Part shown: in pieces, positions 8,146-17,258 of the stretch
Layout: every line of letters begins with the position of its first letter
How positions within the stretch are numbered: the first letter of the stretch is position 1
Assembly (NCBI GenBank): GCA_024640625.1
Contig: JAHEER010000013.1
Coordinates: 1 to 64,000, forward strand
Origin: Desulfobulbaceae bacterium
Lineage (GTDB): Bacteria; Desulfobacterota; Desulfobulbia; Desulfobulbales; Desulfocapsaceae
DNA length: 64,000 nucleotides
Reading direction: 5' to 3'
The notes under the pieces: model-generated
Databases searched by the model: none
Told to the model about the DNA's origin: nothing
The model's input: only the letters and a program-made list of their open reading frames with translations
Program-made: the position numbers and the translations under genes

Positions 8146-10152
8146 CTAACTTTTATCGACCCGCACCGGAATGGAGAAAGTGAATGTAGAACCTGCACCG
8201 ACCGAAGAGCTCACCCAGATTCTTCCCCCATGCATCTCGACAATTTTTTTGCTAATGGCGAGGCCGAGGCCGGTGCCCCCTTTCTGTTTGGTGCTCGAGC
8301 CGTCAACTTGATGAAATTCCCTGAATACGGTGTGCAGATTTTCTTCTGAGATGCCCGGTCCGGTGTCAACGACCGAAACAATGAAACACTCATCCTCCGC
8401 CAGGGCCTCGATACATATCTCCCCCTCCTCGGTGAACTTTATGGCGTTGCCCACCAGGTTCAGAAGCACCTGGGTCAGTCTCTGGTCGTCACCTTTGCCG
8501 ATGGGTAGTTTTTCCGGCAGGTTCAACTTCAGTGCCAGGTTTTTTTCGGCAGCCAGCGACTCCAGCGAGGAGTGCACTGACTCGATCAGTTCCGTGAGCG
8601 AATAGTCGCCCAGAGTCAAGGTGAAGCGACCGGCCTCGATCTTGGAAAGATCGAGTACATCGTTGATCAGGCTCAGCAGGTGGCGGCCGTTTTTCTCCAG
8701 CCTGGTGAGGACCTCGACAATCTTGTCCGGTACTGTGCCGTAAATTTCATCGAGGATCAGCTCGGTGTACCCCAAGATAGCGTTGAGCGGGGTTCTCAGT
8801 TCGTGACTCATGTTGGCCAGAAATTCAGATTTGTGCTTGTCTGCCCGGGCCAGCTGCCGCCCTTTTTCCTCGATTTCCTCAAAGAGCCTGGCATTACGGA
8901 TGGCGAGAATAGACTGGGCGGCGAAGGTGTGCAGTAAATTGACCCCCCGTTCCGGGAAAGTACCGGCCTTTTTGCTCAGTACCACAAGACCGCCGACCAG
9001 TTCATCCTCGTCTATCAGAGGGACTGCCAACACAGCACGGTAGCCTTCCTGCTGGACACAGGCGAGGGGATACTCGTCCAGGACATGAATATCAGCAATC
9101 TGGACCGGCTCGCGCCGCACTGAGGCCTGGCCTATAACACTGGCGTCTCCCCTGCTGATCTTAGAGCGGCGAAGTTCTTCTTCGAAGCTCTGATTTACGC
9201 CATAACTTGTTTTGAGCAGGAAAATCTGCTTGTCTCTGTCAAAGGTGAAGACCGTCCCACCGTCAGCCTCGGATAGCTGCACGGCATGGCGGACTATGCG
9301 GCTCAGGACCTTGTCAAGATCAAGCGATGAGCCGACCACCTGGCTGACCTCGCCCAGTGCCTCCAATTCTTCAACCGACTGCGCCAGTTCCCTGGTGCGC
9401 TCGTCGACCTTCTGCTCGAGGGTTCTGCTGTACTCTTCGATCTGCTCTTTGTTGGCATGCACCTCGGAGAAAAGATCTTTGATCGAGCGGCGCATTTGAT
9501 CGAGGTGCAGGGCGAGCTGTCCTATCTCATCATTGGTTGTCCTGTCCACCGGTGTGTCCAGATTTCCACGGGCGATCGAAGAGGCCGATTGACTTAGTTT
9601 TGCAAGCGGCCGGGCAATGTATTTTCTGGTGATCAGCAGAGAGGTAAAGAAAATGGCGGCGACGATAAAAACGATCAACGAGATGATTTTGATCATGGTC
9701 ATAACCAATTCACGCTTGACGCTCTCCCGCGACACGACCAGCCTGATGGTCCCTACCTTGTTGCCTTCAAAAAGAATGGCGCTGCTTTTGTCTATGAACT
9801 TGTCGACATCACCAAAATTAGATGGTTGGGCACCTTGATAATTTTCAGCACTTCTGCTTGAAATGAGCTGCTCCCCCCAGACCACTTCTGCGTAAACAAT
9901 GGCACTGTCGAGAAAGAGCGCGGCGATGAAATCGTCCACCACGGTGTTGTCGAGATTCCAGAGCGGGGTGGGCAGGCTTACGGTGGAGAGTTTCAAGGCA
10001 TTGTCCAGCCTTGTTTCCAGTTCCGAGCTGACCTTTTTGCTGTCGACAATAATCGCCAGTACGGCGAACACGAGCAGTACTGAGGTAACCACGCCGACAA
10101 AGGCAGAGCTCAATCGCCTGCTGACACTTTTGTAGGAATTGGGACCGTTCAT
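8146..10152 (-). CDS. Membrane sensor histidine kinase (HAMP-GAF-HisKA-HATPase)
   Basis: Domains in order: TM1 (~15-36), a ~115-residue periplasmic region, TM2 (~150-172), HAMP (~173-226), coiled coil (~230-262), GAF (~265-415), HisKA with H-box [11 protein letters not shown] (His ~447), and HATPase with N, G1 ([10 protein letters not shown]) and G2 ([10 protein letters not shown]) boxes. It ends without a receiver; the receiver is the separate next gene. Its start lies two bases after the stop of the binding-protein gene at 10155. Binding protein plus kinase in one operon suggests that the periplasmic protein presents a small ligand to the sensor domain. Confidence 0.93.
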   Translation of the reverse strand: MNGPNSYKSVSRRLSSAFVGVVTSVLLVFAVLAIIVDSKKVSSELETRLDNALKLSTVSLPTPLWNLDNTVVDDFIAALFLDSAIVYAEVVWGEQLISSRSAENYQGAQPSNFGDVDKFIDKSSAILFEGNKVGTIRLVVSRESVKRELVMTMIKIISLIVFIVAAIFFTSLLITRKYIARPLAKLSQSASSIARGNLDTPVDRTTNDEIGQLALHLDQMRRSIKDLFSEVHANKEQIEEYSRTLEQKVDERTRELAQSVEELEALGEVSQVVGSSLDLDKVLSRIVRHAVQLSEADGGTVFTFDRDKQIFLLKTSYGVNQSFEEELRRSKISRGDASVIGQASVRREPVQIADIHVLDEYPLACVQQEGYRAVLAVPLIDEDELVGGLVVLSKKAGTFPERGVNLLHTFAAQSILAIRNARLFEEIEEKGRQLARADKHKSEFLANMSHELRTPLNAILGYTELILDEIYGTVPDKIVEVLTRLEKNGRHLLSLINDVLDLSKIEAGRFTLTLGDYSLTELIESVHSSLESLAAEKNLALKLNLPEKLPIGKGDDQRLTQVLLNLVGNAIKFTEEGEICIEALAEDECFIVSVVDTGPGISEENLHTVFREFHQVDGSSTKQKGGTGLGLAISKKIVEMHGGRIWVSSSVGAGSTFTFSIPVRVDKS

Positions 10153-10154
10153 CC

Positions 10155-11108
10155 TTAATCAACCAGTTCGGCATCGGCAGACAACGTTCTGTCCACTTGG
10201 ATACTCAGCTGCTCGGCAGTCTCACGGTTAATGAGCAGCTTAAGGCTGTGGAAATGTGCTACGGGGATCTGTTCGAAGGCCATACCGTTCTGGTGACGAT
10301 CAACAATCGTGGCGACTGATTTTCCCAGTTCGTAATAGTCTCCTGCGACGCCCATCAGCACACCTTGTTCGATGAGAGAGCGTATTTGGGTGATACTTGC
10401 TATTTTTGCTTTGCGCAGGTGTGCGCCGATGAGCGCGGCTTCTGAGCTCAGATAGCTGTCGGGAGCAAGGTAGACGGCATCGACGAGAGCAGGATTGTCG
10501 CTGAGCATTTCCAGGTTCTGCAAAAGTATTTGATCTACTGGTGGAGAACGAAAATCGATCACCTCGAAACCATGTTCCCGGCCATAGCCATGTACCTCAT
10601 TCCTGATGATCAAGGAATTTTTCTCACGCGGGTTAAAAAACAATCCCAGTTTTTTGAAGCTGATCAGCCGCTGCACCTGGTCGAGTTGCTGTCTGATGCC
10701 GATCTTGTCGCTCCCGCCGCCTACCGTTGGGCCAGGGGAATCGAGGCTGGCGGCGATCCCCGCACCAACGGGGTCGGTAACGATATTGAAAATCTGCGGC
10801 AGTTTGGTGCCGATCACCACGCTGGCTCTTCTGGAAACGGTGGTGCCAAAGGTGTAGATATAGTCGTATGCTGTCGGGGCATTGCTGATCTTGTGGAGAA
10901 TAGCGCCAAGCTTCGCAAGATCCTGGGCTGCGTCATGGATTTCAAAGGTGGTCTGATAACCCAATTCCTGCAATCCTTCCTTGAAGCCGGTTTCGGCCTC
11001 GGTTTCTCCCCGCCACAGCACCATGGCGATCCTCAGCTCCTGGTCGGCGGCCGAGACTGAACCGCCAGAAAGAATAACGAGGAGTATCAGCCACCATTTT
11101 GCCCGCAT
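10155..11108 (-). CDS. Periplasmic substrate-binding protein, ABC-type (TrpX-like, PF04392 type)
   Basis: A cleavable signal peptide (MRAKWWLILLVILSGGSVSA) is followed by a two-lobe periplasmic binding fold: LRIAMVLWRGETEAETGFKE at the start, then the TFGTTVSRRA and IFNIVTDPVGAGIA regions typical of this family. No permease or ATPase gene is adjacent; instead it sits in an operon with a sensor kinase and receivers. A sensory rather than transport role is inferred. Confidence 0.82.
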   Translation of the reverse strand: MRAKWWLILLVILSGGSVSAADQELRIAMVLWRGETEAETGFKEGLQELGYQTTFEIHDAAQDLAKLGAILHKISNAPTAYDYIYTFGTTVSRRASVVIGTKLPQIFNIVTDPVGAGIAASLDSPGPTVGGGSDKIGIRQQLDQVQRLISFKKLGLFFNPREKNSLIIRNEVHGYGREHGFEVIDFRSPPVDQILLQNLEMLSDNPALVDAVYLAPDSYLSSEAALIGAHLRKAKIASITQIRSLIEQGVLMGVAGDYYELGKSVATIVDRHQNGMAFEQIPVAHFHSLKLLINRETAEQLSIQVDRTLSADAELVD

Positions 11109-11161
11109 CGTTTAGGTCCGCTCAGAATCGTTGGGTTACAAACTCATTCGCTTTTGCCATT

Positions 11162-11893
11162 CTAGTCAATGTTCCATTTATCCTTGATTTGTTGAACGGT
11201 ACCGTCTGCCATCATGTCGTCAAACGCCTTTTGCCACCGGGCTACGATGGCATCGGAAGTTTTTTTCGAAAAGGCGATTTTCAGCTCACTTTCTTTTATA
11301 TGGGCAACTTCAACGAAGAGGTCGGGGTCTACCTCGGCAAGCTTACAGACGGTTCTGAATCCGGGTTTTTTGTAGGCCCACAGATCGATGCGGCCAAGTG
11401 CCAGTTTTTGTGCGTTGTTCTGCTCGTCTGACACCGGTTCGAGATTGGTGAAGCCCATCTTTTCCAGTAATTTGCCTCGCACATCATCTCTCAGCGTACC
11501 GATGCGCTCCACCTTCTTGGCGTCTTCCAGGCTGGTGATGGAAAACGGTGCGTCTCTGCGGGCCAGCAATATGTCTCTTTTGGTGGCCAGAGGCCCTACC
11601 CATTTGAAGAGCTCACTTCGATCCTTGGTATAGGTCATACCGAAAAGAATGACGTTTTCCATATCGAGGGCCATCTTGTAGGCCCTGGCCCACGGATACA
11701 CCTGGATAGGCTCAACCGACCCTGTCCTTTCCTGGATCTCCTTTACTATTTCCACAGAAGGGCCCACCAGTGTGCCATTTTCCACGAAGTTGAGGGGCGG
11801 CAGGTTTTCCGTCAGGATAGTGAGATGCTCAGCAGCGTGGGAAGGGAACGCGAGTAGATATATCGAGAAAAGTATCAACAGGATGTTCTTCAT
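11162..11893 (-). CDS. Family 3 periplasmic solute-binding protein (amino-acid type)
   Basis: The signal peptide ends near SHAAEH. The mature protein begins LTILTENLPPLNFVENGTLVG, the usual opening of SBP_bac_3 proteins, and keeps the inner hinge pattern (DLWAYKKPGFRTV ... AFSKKTSDAIVARWQKAFDDM). Start ATG 11893 is chosen because it begins the signal peptide and has GGGGG nearby; the longer frame to 11926 runs into a palindrome. It is the promoter-proximal gene of the signalling operon, with no transporter subunits next to it, so it may act as a receptor. No polar-amino-acid specificity can be read from the sequence. Confidence 0.85.
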   Translation of the reverse strand: MKNILLILFSIYLLAFPSHAAEHLTILTENLPPLNFVENGTLVGPSVEIVKEIQERTGSVEPIQVYPWARAYKMALDMENVILFGMTYTKDRSELFKWVGPLATKRDILLARRDAPFSITSLEDAKKVERIGTLRDDVRGKLLEKMGFTNLEPVSDEQNNAQKLALGRIDLWAYKKPGFRTVCKLAEVDPDLFVEVAHIKESELKIAFSKKTSDAIVARWQKAFDDMMADGTVQQIKDKWNID

Positions 11894-11920
11894 GCCGGAG
11901 CCCCCCTTGGCTTGATTCTG

Positions 11921-11932
11921 GCACACGTGTGC
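11921..11932. promoter_or_regulatory. Perfect 12-bp palindrome upstream of the signalling operon
   Basis: GCACACGTGTGC lies 28 bases upstream of the ATG at 11893. Its position suits an operator or a 5'-leader element for the five-gene operon; the binding protein is unknown. Confidence 0.4.
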
Positions 11933-12242
11933 GAGAACACTGCATCACACGTACTTGAATCATTGCGTCATGCTCGTCATTGCCATGCAGCCGTTGAAAT
12001 TTAAATAGGTTGAATCAACTATAATCATTAATCTCAGGCGGAAATACAAGGTCTATGACAATCTTGTTTGGGGAAGAAAAATTTTAAAGAAGATTAGAGT
12101 AGCGAGACCTGGGCGTGAACCAGATTAATTGCTGTAATTAAACTAGGCAGCAAAAAGAAAATTTGGGGAGGGGCACAGTGATCCTGGGAGTCTTAAAAAG
12201 CAGATATATATCCTATTGAGAACCTGGGAATGGATAGCAGAG
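11933..12242. other. AT-rich intergenic region without a gene
   Basis: Nothing coding is visible. It must hold the promoter of the minus-strand signalling operon. Composition is clearly more AT-rich than the flanking genes. Confidence 0.4.
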
Positions 12243-12476
12243 TCAGTTCGGGAATAACACATTGCGACGGGTGAGTTTTGCGGTACAAAACTCATCGACC
12301 AGATAGTCCGCCCAATCTCCTGCGTTGCCACTGTTTAATTGATCCAAGTACTTTTTAATCAAAGTCGACTGCATCTCAACTGAGCAGTTTACCCAGAGAT
12401 CAGATAGTTTTTGAATGGTATCGGGCTGCATATTCATTTTTTCTCTATTGTTTTTCATTAAAAAATTATTAACCAC
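12243..12476 (-). CDS. Small hypothetical protein (up to 77 aa)
   Basis: The product (from internal Met: MQPDTIQKLSDLWVNC...) is short and soluble. The longest frame starts at GTG 12476 and overlaps the end of the upstream small gene by eight bases; ATG codons at 12455, 12434 and 12428 are alternatives. No family recognised. The overlap suggests translation coupling with the recombinase-like fragment. Local composition is AT-richer than the flanking genes, as expected for acquired DNA. Confidence 0.45.
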   Translation of the reverse strand: MVNNFLMKNNREKMNMQPDTIQKLSDLWVNCSVEMQSTLIKKYLDQLNSGNAGDWADYLVDEFCTAKLTRRNVLFPN

Positions 12477-12798
12477 TACCGCACCTGAACATGCTGTTTA
12501 GTGCAGCATCGGGTTCGTGTAAGAACAGTTTTCTCTCATTCGAAGGGGGTCTTACCCGCAGGTAGTGTGCCAATGCGGTTGCTGCATTAGTTGACAGTGG
12601 GACATGACCTGGATGTGAATCAGTGCGCGATTTTACCGCAAGTTTGCGGTTAGTAAAATCGACGTCGTTCAGCGTTATTTTCATAACCTGGTCCAGATCC
12701 AGGTCATGGCTGACCATAAGGGTAAGAATTGCCTTGTTGCGGATATTGGCGATTTCCCGGGATAACTGATCGGTATAATTGTTGGTTTCTGCTTTCAT
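12469..12798 (-). CDS. Truncated tyrosine-recombinase-like protein (109 aa)
   Basis: The middle of the protein (NKAILTLMVSHDLDLDQVMK, then LNDVDFTNRKLAVKS and VPLSTNAATALAHYL) follows the start of the catalytic domain of XerC/XerD-type integrases. The first catalytic Arg, normally in a GLRxxE pattern, is replaced (DLDLDQ), and the HxxR/Tyr half of the domain is absent. It is either a recombinase remnant or a small protein built on that half-domain. The family assignment is from pattern only and is moderate at best. Confidence 0.45.
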   Translation of the reverse strand: MKAETNNYTDQLSREIANIRNKAILTLMVSHDLDLDQVMKITLNDVDFTNRKLAVKSRTDSHPGHVPLSTNAATALAHYLRVRPPSNERKLFLHEPDAALNSMFRCGSG

Positions 12799-12866
12799 TT
12801 GGATACCTCTGCATTAGTGAGAAAAAGGCTAAAGATTGTATTGAGTTACTGCGTTCATCCCACACT

Positions 12867-12897
12867 TTCAGCGCTGGATGGCTGTAAAAACGCTGAA
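12867..12897. repeat. Short inverted repeat upstream of recombinase-like gene
   Basis: TTCAGCG (12867-12873) and CGCTGAA (12891-12897) form a perfect 7-bp inverted repeat with a 17-base centre, about 70 bases upstream of the start at 12798. It could be an operator or part of an old attachment site. No other gene is seen in 12799-13083. Confidence 0.35.
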
Positions 12898-13083
12898 CCA
12901 CTCCAGGAATCGTAGGGTTTGAAAACTCTTCGCAAAAAGTGTGCCTGCTGCGCTCGTCAAAGGGTTATTTATTTGTTAGGAAGCGAAGCGCTTTGTGTGG
13001 TGGCAATTCTGTGGGTGGGTTCTGAATGAGCAGAATTCCATGGATTAGTGGCCGGGCTCAGGGGTGTAAACTAAGTGGACAAT

Positions 13084-13968
13084 TCACTGCTCGGGGTTGA
13101 CCGCATACGATCCATGCCTCACATGAAGTGTTATATCACCGCTCTGATCCGTACGCAGCACAGTAATGTCCATGCCTTCGAGCCGGGCCAGCACCGCACT
13201 GTCAGGAGAGCCGATCCGGTTGTCTGCTGCGGTACTGATCAAGGCAAGATCAGGAGATACCCGTTCGAGCAATTCCCGAGAGGCGGCGTCGGCGGCTCCG
13301 TGGTGGGCTATTTTAATGACATCAGCCTCGAGGTCAAACGGGATGCGCAGGAATTCCGCGGCCCCGTCTCCGGCCAGATCCCCCATATGGAGCAGACGAA
13401 AGGCCCCAAACCTGATCATCATTGCCAAGGAGGTGGAGTTGAGGTTGTCTTCCGGGTTCTGGTTGGGGTACGGGTACAGCACCTCGATCTGGACTGCACC
13501 GCATTGTATTTCATTACCGCGAGCTGCAACTTCATAGGGTTGGGCGTGGCGCAGGGCCCGGTAATCATCAAAGTATTCCCACTTATTATTGGCCAGGCCG
13601 TTATCGTACAACCGTTTTGTCTTTATGCGCGGCAGCAGATCGAACAGACCGCCGAAGTGGTCGAGGTGCGGGTGGGTGATGATGACCAGGTCAAGGGTAT
13701 CGACCCCCATCTCCGTGAGTCGGCCGGTGACCAGGTGGCCGGTGATCAGCGGGCCCGCATCGATCAAGGCGGTACAACCACCCGGTTGGTGGAGGATCAT
13801 GGCATCCCCCTGACCCACATCCAGCAATCGGATGTGGAGCTCATCTGAACCATGCAGTGGAGTTGAAGCAATCATGGCGGCAACAAGTAAAAGTAGAAGT
13901 GCACCCGCAGCTCTGGCCGGGCGACGAAGAAGACGGCCGGGTGCACTTTCGGTCCTAAAGGTCGCCAT
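13084..13968 (-). CDS. Exported metallo-beta-lactamase-fold hydrolase, ComEC C-terminal-domain type
   Basis: An Arg-rich N-terminus and hydrophobic segment (AGALLLLLVAAMIAS) act as signal peptide or anchor. The MBL domain follows: LLDVGQGDAMIL, metal site THPHLDHFGG, NSTSLAMMI, MGDLAG and IAHHGA. DVGQGDA is the hallmark of the ComEC-associated MBL domain, which degrades one DNA strand during uptake in naturally competent bacteria; here the domain is separate and predicted to be periplasmic or exported. A role in extracellular nucleic-acid hydrolysis is inference. Confidence 0.84.
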   Translation of the reverse strand: MATFRTESAPGRLLRRPARAAGALLLLLVAAMIASTPLHGSDELHIRLLDVGQGDAMILHQPGGCTALIDAGPLITGHLVTGRLTEMGVDTLDLVIITHPHLDHFGGLFDLLPRIKTKRLYDNGLANNKWEYFDDYRALRHAQPYEVAARGNEIQCGAVQIEVLYPYPNQNPEDNLNSTSLAMMIRFGAFRLLHMGDLAGDGAAEFLRIPFDLEADVIKIAHHGAADAASRELLERVSPDLALISTAADNRIGSPDSAVLARLEGMDITVLRTDQSGDITLHVRHGSYAVNPEQ

Positions 13969-13974
13969 ACATCC

Positions 13975-15180
13975 TCAACTGAATTTATGCCGCAGTGGCG
14001 GAACGGAACAGCCGATCAGCTCCGCCTGGCGCAGGAAATAGTCATCGGTCATGCCGGCAATAAAGTCACGCACCCGGGCGGCGGCAGGTTGACTTTCGAT
14101 ATAGGAGCGGTCGAGGTCGTCAAGGAGATCGACCTCCAGCGACTCACTGGTGCCCTGTTCCAGGTGCTCGAGATAAAACCTGAACAACTCCCGGTAGCAG
14201 GTGCGTATCTGGGGCATAAACTCCTGGGTTTCGGGGGCCATATAAATGTAACGGTAGTTGAATTGTTTGAGTTCTCTGAGGGCTTCGGCTACTTCATCGC
14301 TGAAGCCAATCGAGCCGGTTTCCCCCGATCCGTCATCGCCCGGCGCGGGCACCCGGCTGTGACGAATCAGGTCGGTGACCAGGGAGTAGACAATGGAGCC
14401 GTTGGTCTCGCCAAGCAAAGAACCGCACTTCTCAGGCAGGTCGCTGCGTTTGATCAGCCCGAGGATTATCGCATCTTCGATATCCCGGCCGATATAGGCG
14501 ACGGTATCCGCCATCCGCACCGCACAGCCCTCAAGCGTCATGGGTTGCAGGTCCAGGGCCGGGTTGGCCGATTTGAGCTCTACCTTAAGGTCGAATTCGG
14601 TGAATTCATTGAGCGGTGCGGGGCCTAAGCGGTCCTGATGCACCTCGCCGTCATGGCATAAGATGCCGTCCAGTGTCTGTAGGCAGAGATTCCAGCCCCT
14701 GCCTTTGCGCTCCAGTTTTTCCAGGGCCCGGATCGATTGTATGTTGTGTTGGAAGGCGGGCAAGCCGTGTTCAGCGCAGAGCTCGGAAAGAAACGACTCG
14801 CCGGCGTGGCCGAAGGGCGGGTGACCGATATCGTGGCCCAGGCTCACCGCCTCGATCAGGTCTTCGTTGAGAAACAGGTAGCGTCCTATGGTTCTTGCTA
14901 TCCGGGAGACAAGCTGGACATGCAGCACCCGGTGGGTGATGTGATCGTTTCTGATCAGGCAGAATACCTGGGTTTTATCGATATAGCGGGTGTAGGCCCG
15001 GGAGTGCAGTATACGGTCGGCGTCCTGGGCATAGTTCTGCCGGTAGCCCTGCAGCTCCTCTTTTCTGCGCCGCATGCCTGCTCCTGAACGGGCCGCGAGG
15101 GGAGAGAGATGCGTCTCCTCCCGCTGCCTCAGATCTTCAGCGACAACAATTTCTCGATGGGTGCCTGGGGGTTCGGTCAT
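13975..15180 (-). CDS. dgt: dGTPase-like HD-domain triphosphohydrolase
   Basis: It matches deoxyguanosinetriphosphate triphosphohydrolase-like proteins: LSPLAARSG, RILHSRAYTRYIDKTQVF, HRVLHVQLV, and the HD metal site HDIGHPPFGHAGE. A second conserved helix region reads CAVRMADTVAYIGRDIEDAI. The family hydrolyses dNTPs to deoxynucleoside and tripolyphosphate. ATG 15180 (MTEPPG) is chosen; ATG 15210 in frame is possible. Only six bases separate it from the following MBL gene on the same strand. Confidence 0.9.
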   Translation of the reverse strand: MTEPPGTHREIVVAEDLRQREETHLSPLAARSGAGMRRRKEELQGYRQNYAQDADRILHSRAYTRYIDKTQVFCLIRNDHITHRVLHVQLVSRIARTIGRYLFLNEDLIEAVSLGHDIGHPPFGHAGESFLSELCAEHGLPAFQHNIQSIRALEKLERKGRGWNLCLQTLDGILCHDGEVHQDRLGPAPLNEFTEFDLKVELKSANPALDLQPMTLEGCAVRMADTVAYIGRDIEDAIILGLIKRSDLPEKCGSLLGETNGSIVYSLVTDLIRHSRVPAPGDDGSGETGSIGFSDEVAEALRELKQFNYRYIYMAPETQEFMPQIRTCYRELFRFYLEHLEQGTSESLEVDLLDDLDRSYIESQPAAARVRDFIAGMTDDYFLRQAELIGCSVPPLRHKFS

Positions 15181-15284
15181 GACCTGATTCTTTATGCTGG
15201 ATATTCCCATTCAGGTTCTTATAATAATGCTCGTTGCCTGAAGCAGCCAGAATCATTTTGAACGGGTGACCAATCCAGGAGATA

Positions 15285-15503
15285 ATGATGAAAATATCCA
15301 TCGAATACTGTGCCGCATGAAATTACCAGCCGCGTGCTTCCGGGCTGGAAGCCGAACTGAAGAAAAAATACGATGCCGATGTCGAATTGATCGCCTCCTC
15401 CGGCGGGGTATATGAAATCAGGGTCGACGGCAGGCTGATATTTTCCAAGAAACGTCTCGGCAGGTTTCCCGAACATGGTGAGGTGGAGAAGCTGATCGGC
15501 TGA
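15285..15503 (+). CDS. selW: SelW-like (Rdx family) selenoprotein with in-frame UGA
   Basis: Reading through TGA at 15318-15320 as selenocysteine gives a complete 72-residue protein: MMKISIEYCAAUNYQPRA, then GLEAELKKKYDADVEL and GGVYEIRVDGRLIFSKK, ending EVEKLIG. This is the Rdx thioredoxin-like fold with its N-terminal CxxU redox motif (C9, U12). AGGAGA four bases before ATG 15285 sets the start. A hairpin just after the UGA fits a bacterial SECIS. Without recoding, only an 11-residue peptide would be made, and conventional ORF calling misses the gene. It lies between divergent dgt and recN. Its substrate is unknown; thiol redox is inferred from the family. Confidence 0.88.
15326..15348 (+). 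promoter_or_regulatory. Candidate bacterial SECIS hairpin
   Basis: Stem CCAGCC (15326-15331) / GGCTGG (15343-15348) with loop GCGTGCTTCCG begins five bases after the UGA Sec codon, inside the coding frame, as bacterial SECIS elements do. The loop has a GU pair typical of SelB recognition. Folding energy was not computed. Confidence 0.6.
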
Positions 15504-15569
15504 GCCCGACACGGTGATCCTGCTGCTCGTGCGGTCAACGCGCTGCCCCGATAATCCCATAACTTTTGC

Positions 15570-17258
15570 ATGCTACTCGAACTCAAAGTAGAAAATCTGG
15601 CCCTGATCGACACCCTGCACCTGAAATTCGACCGTGCCCACGGCGATTCCTTGCTGGTGATGACCGGTGAAACAGGAGCAGGCAAGTCGATCATGATGCG
15701 TGCCATCGGGCTGCTCAGCGGTGGTCGGGGATCGGCCCAGTGGATCAGGAGCGGGTCCGAAAGCTGCACGGTGGAAGCCCTGTTCGAAATTGGCGATCAC
15801 TATCGCCAGTTGCGTGATATTCTACTCCACAGCGGCTTCGGCGACTCGAACCAGGTCCTCTTCAAACGGGTGATTTCCCGAAACGGACGGAGCCGCTTCT
15901 ATATCAACGGTTCCATGGCCACCGCCAAAATCGTCCAGGATATCTGTTTTCGGCTTCTGTCGATTGGCAGCCAGCATGAACATCAGCAGCTCCTGCAGCC
16001 TGCCATGCACCTTGAATTCATTGATATCCTGGGTGATCATTTGCCGCTGCGGGACCAGTTTCGCGCCCGATACGAGGCCTGGCGCCTGGCCCGGCAGCAG
16101 CTGCAGGATTTGCTCGAGAGGGAGCGGGAACGGGAACAGCGCCGGGATTTCCTGTCGTTTCAGATCCGTGAAATAGCTGAAACAGGACCTGAAATCGGGG
16201 AGGATGAGCGGCTCGGGGCGGAGCGCAGCCGGTTGAAAAACGGAGAAACCCTTATCCGTCTGAGCCAGGAGTGTTTTGAGCTGCTGGCCGGAGCGGTGAC
16301 TGACAATCTCGCAGTCATACGCAAAAACCTGGAACAGCTCACCCAGCTTGACCCGGGGCTGGAAAAACTGGCCGAGGAACTGGTCTCCTACTCATTTCTG
16401 GCGGAAGATTTCAGTGAAAAGCTTCGTTCATACTCTGAAGCGCTCGACAACGATCCCGCCCGCCTGGAAACAATCAATAGTCGGCTCGACAAACTGACGG
16501 GGTTGAAGCGCAAATACGGAGACAGTCTGGCCGACGTCCTCAGCCATTTGCGCAAGGCGGAACAGGAGCTTGAAGCCCTTGACAATCTTGACGCAGAAAT
16601 CGAGCAGCAGCGCAACACCACTGCCGCACTTGAAGAGGAAATAATCGCGGCCGCAGAAAATTTATCCGCTGCCAGGCGGAGGACCGCGGCAGATATGGAA
16701 CAGGCGATGTCCAGGGAGTTGGAGTCGCTGGCCTTTGAACAGTCGGGGGTAGAGGTACGGTTTCAAGCGGTGGAGAGAACCAGCGAGCAGCTGCGGGCCA
16801 CAGGATTCGATCGGCTCGAGTTTTTCTTCGCTCCCAATCCCGGCGAGCCGCCGCGGCCGCTGGCCCAGGTTGCCTCGGGCGGAGAACTGTCGCGGCTGAT
16901 GCTGGCCTTCAAATGTCTCCTGGCCCGCAAGGATATGGTGGAGACCGTAATTTTCGACGAGGTCGATGCCGGGGTCGGTGGCGAGGCGGCAGAATCGGTG
17001 GCCCGCAAGATACAGGAGCTGGCAAACCATCACCAGGTCATCTGTATTACCCACCTGCCACAGATCGCTGCCCGGGGCAGTTCCCATTTTAGGGTGGAAA
17101 AGAAGCTCAAGGACGGACGGACCATCACCAGCGTCAGCCGGCTTCAGGAGGCGGAACGGGTGGAGGAACTGGCCCGCATGCTGGCCGGGGAGTCGGCCAC
17201 CCGGCAGACGGCAGCCTGGGCCCGGGAACTGCTCGATAAAGGCAGGGTCGCCGCATGA
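15570..17258 (+). CDS. recN: DNA repair ATPase RecN
   Basis: SMC-like architecture: Walker A GETGAGKS at ~37, a long central coiled coil (~150-380), then the ABC signature ASGGELSRL, Walker B VIFDEVDAG and the H-loop region ICITHLPQIAARG. Its 562 residues are normal for RecN, which acts in double-strand break repair. The start MLLELKVENLALID is canonical, although no strong ribosome-binding site is seen. Stop overlaps the next start (ATGA at 17255). Confidence 0.96.
   Translation: MLLELKVENLALIDTLHLKFDRAHGDSLLVMTGETGAGKSIMMRAIGLLSGGRGSAQWIRSGSESCTVEALFEIGDHYRQLRDILLHSGFGDSNQVLFKRVISRNGRSRFYINGSMATAKIVQDICFRLLSIGSQHEHQQLLQPAMHLEFIDILGDHLPLRDQFRARYEAWRLARQQLQDLLEREREREQRRDFLSFQIREIAETGPEIGEDERLGAERSRLKNGETLIRLSQECFELLAGAVTDNLAVIRKNLEQLTQLDPGLEKLAEELVSYSFLAEDFSEKLRSYSEALDNDPARLETINSRLDKLTGLKRKYGDSLADVLSHLRKAEQELEALDNLDAEIEQQRNTTAALEEEIIAAAENLSAARRRTAADMEQAMSRELESLAFEQSGVEVRFQAVERTSEQLRATGFDRLEFFFAPNPGEPPRPLAQVASGGELSRLMLAFKCLLARKDMVETVIFDEVDAGVGGEAAESVARKIQELANHHQVICITHLPQIAARGSSHFRVEKKLKDGRTITSVSRLQEAERVEELARMLAGESATRQTAAWARELLDKGRVAA

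Noticed and set aside
11913-11935. TGGCACACGTGTGC as a third sigma-54 promoter
   Set aside because: The GG-GC spacing is one base short, and it points away from the gene it would have to serve.
12867-12897. Start of a CRISPR-like or integron array
   Set aside because: Only a single short inverted repeat; no regular repeats or spacers.
15219-15560. Minus-strand frame of 113 codons over selW
   Set aside because: The plus-strand reading through UGA gives a complete Rdx family protein with a good ribosome-binding site.
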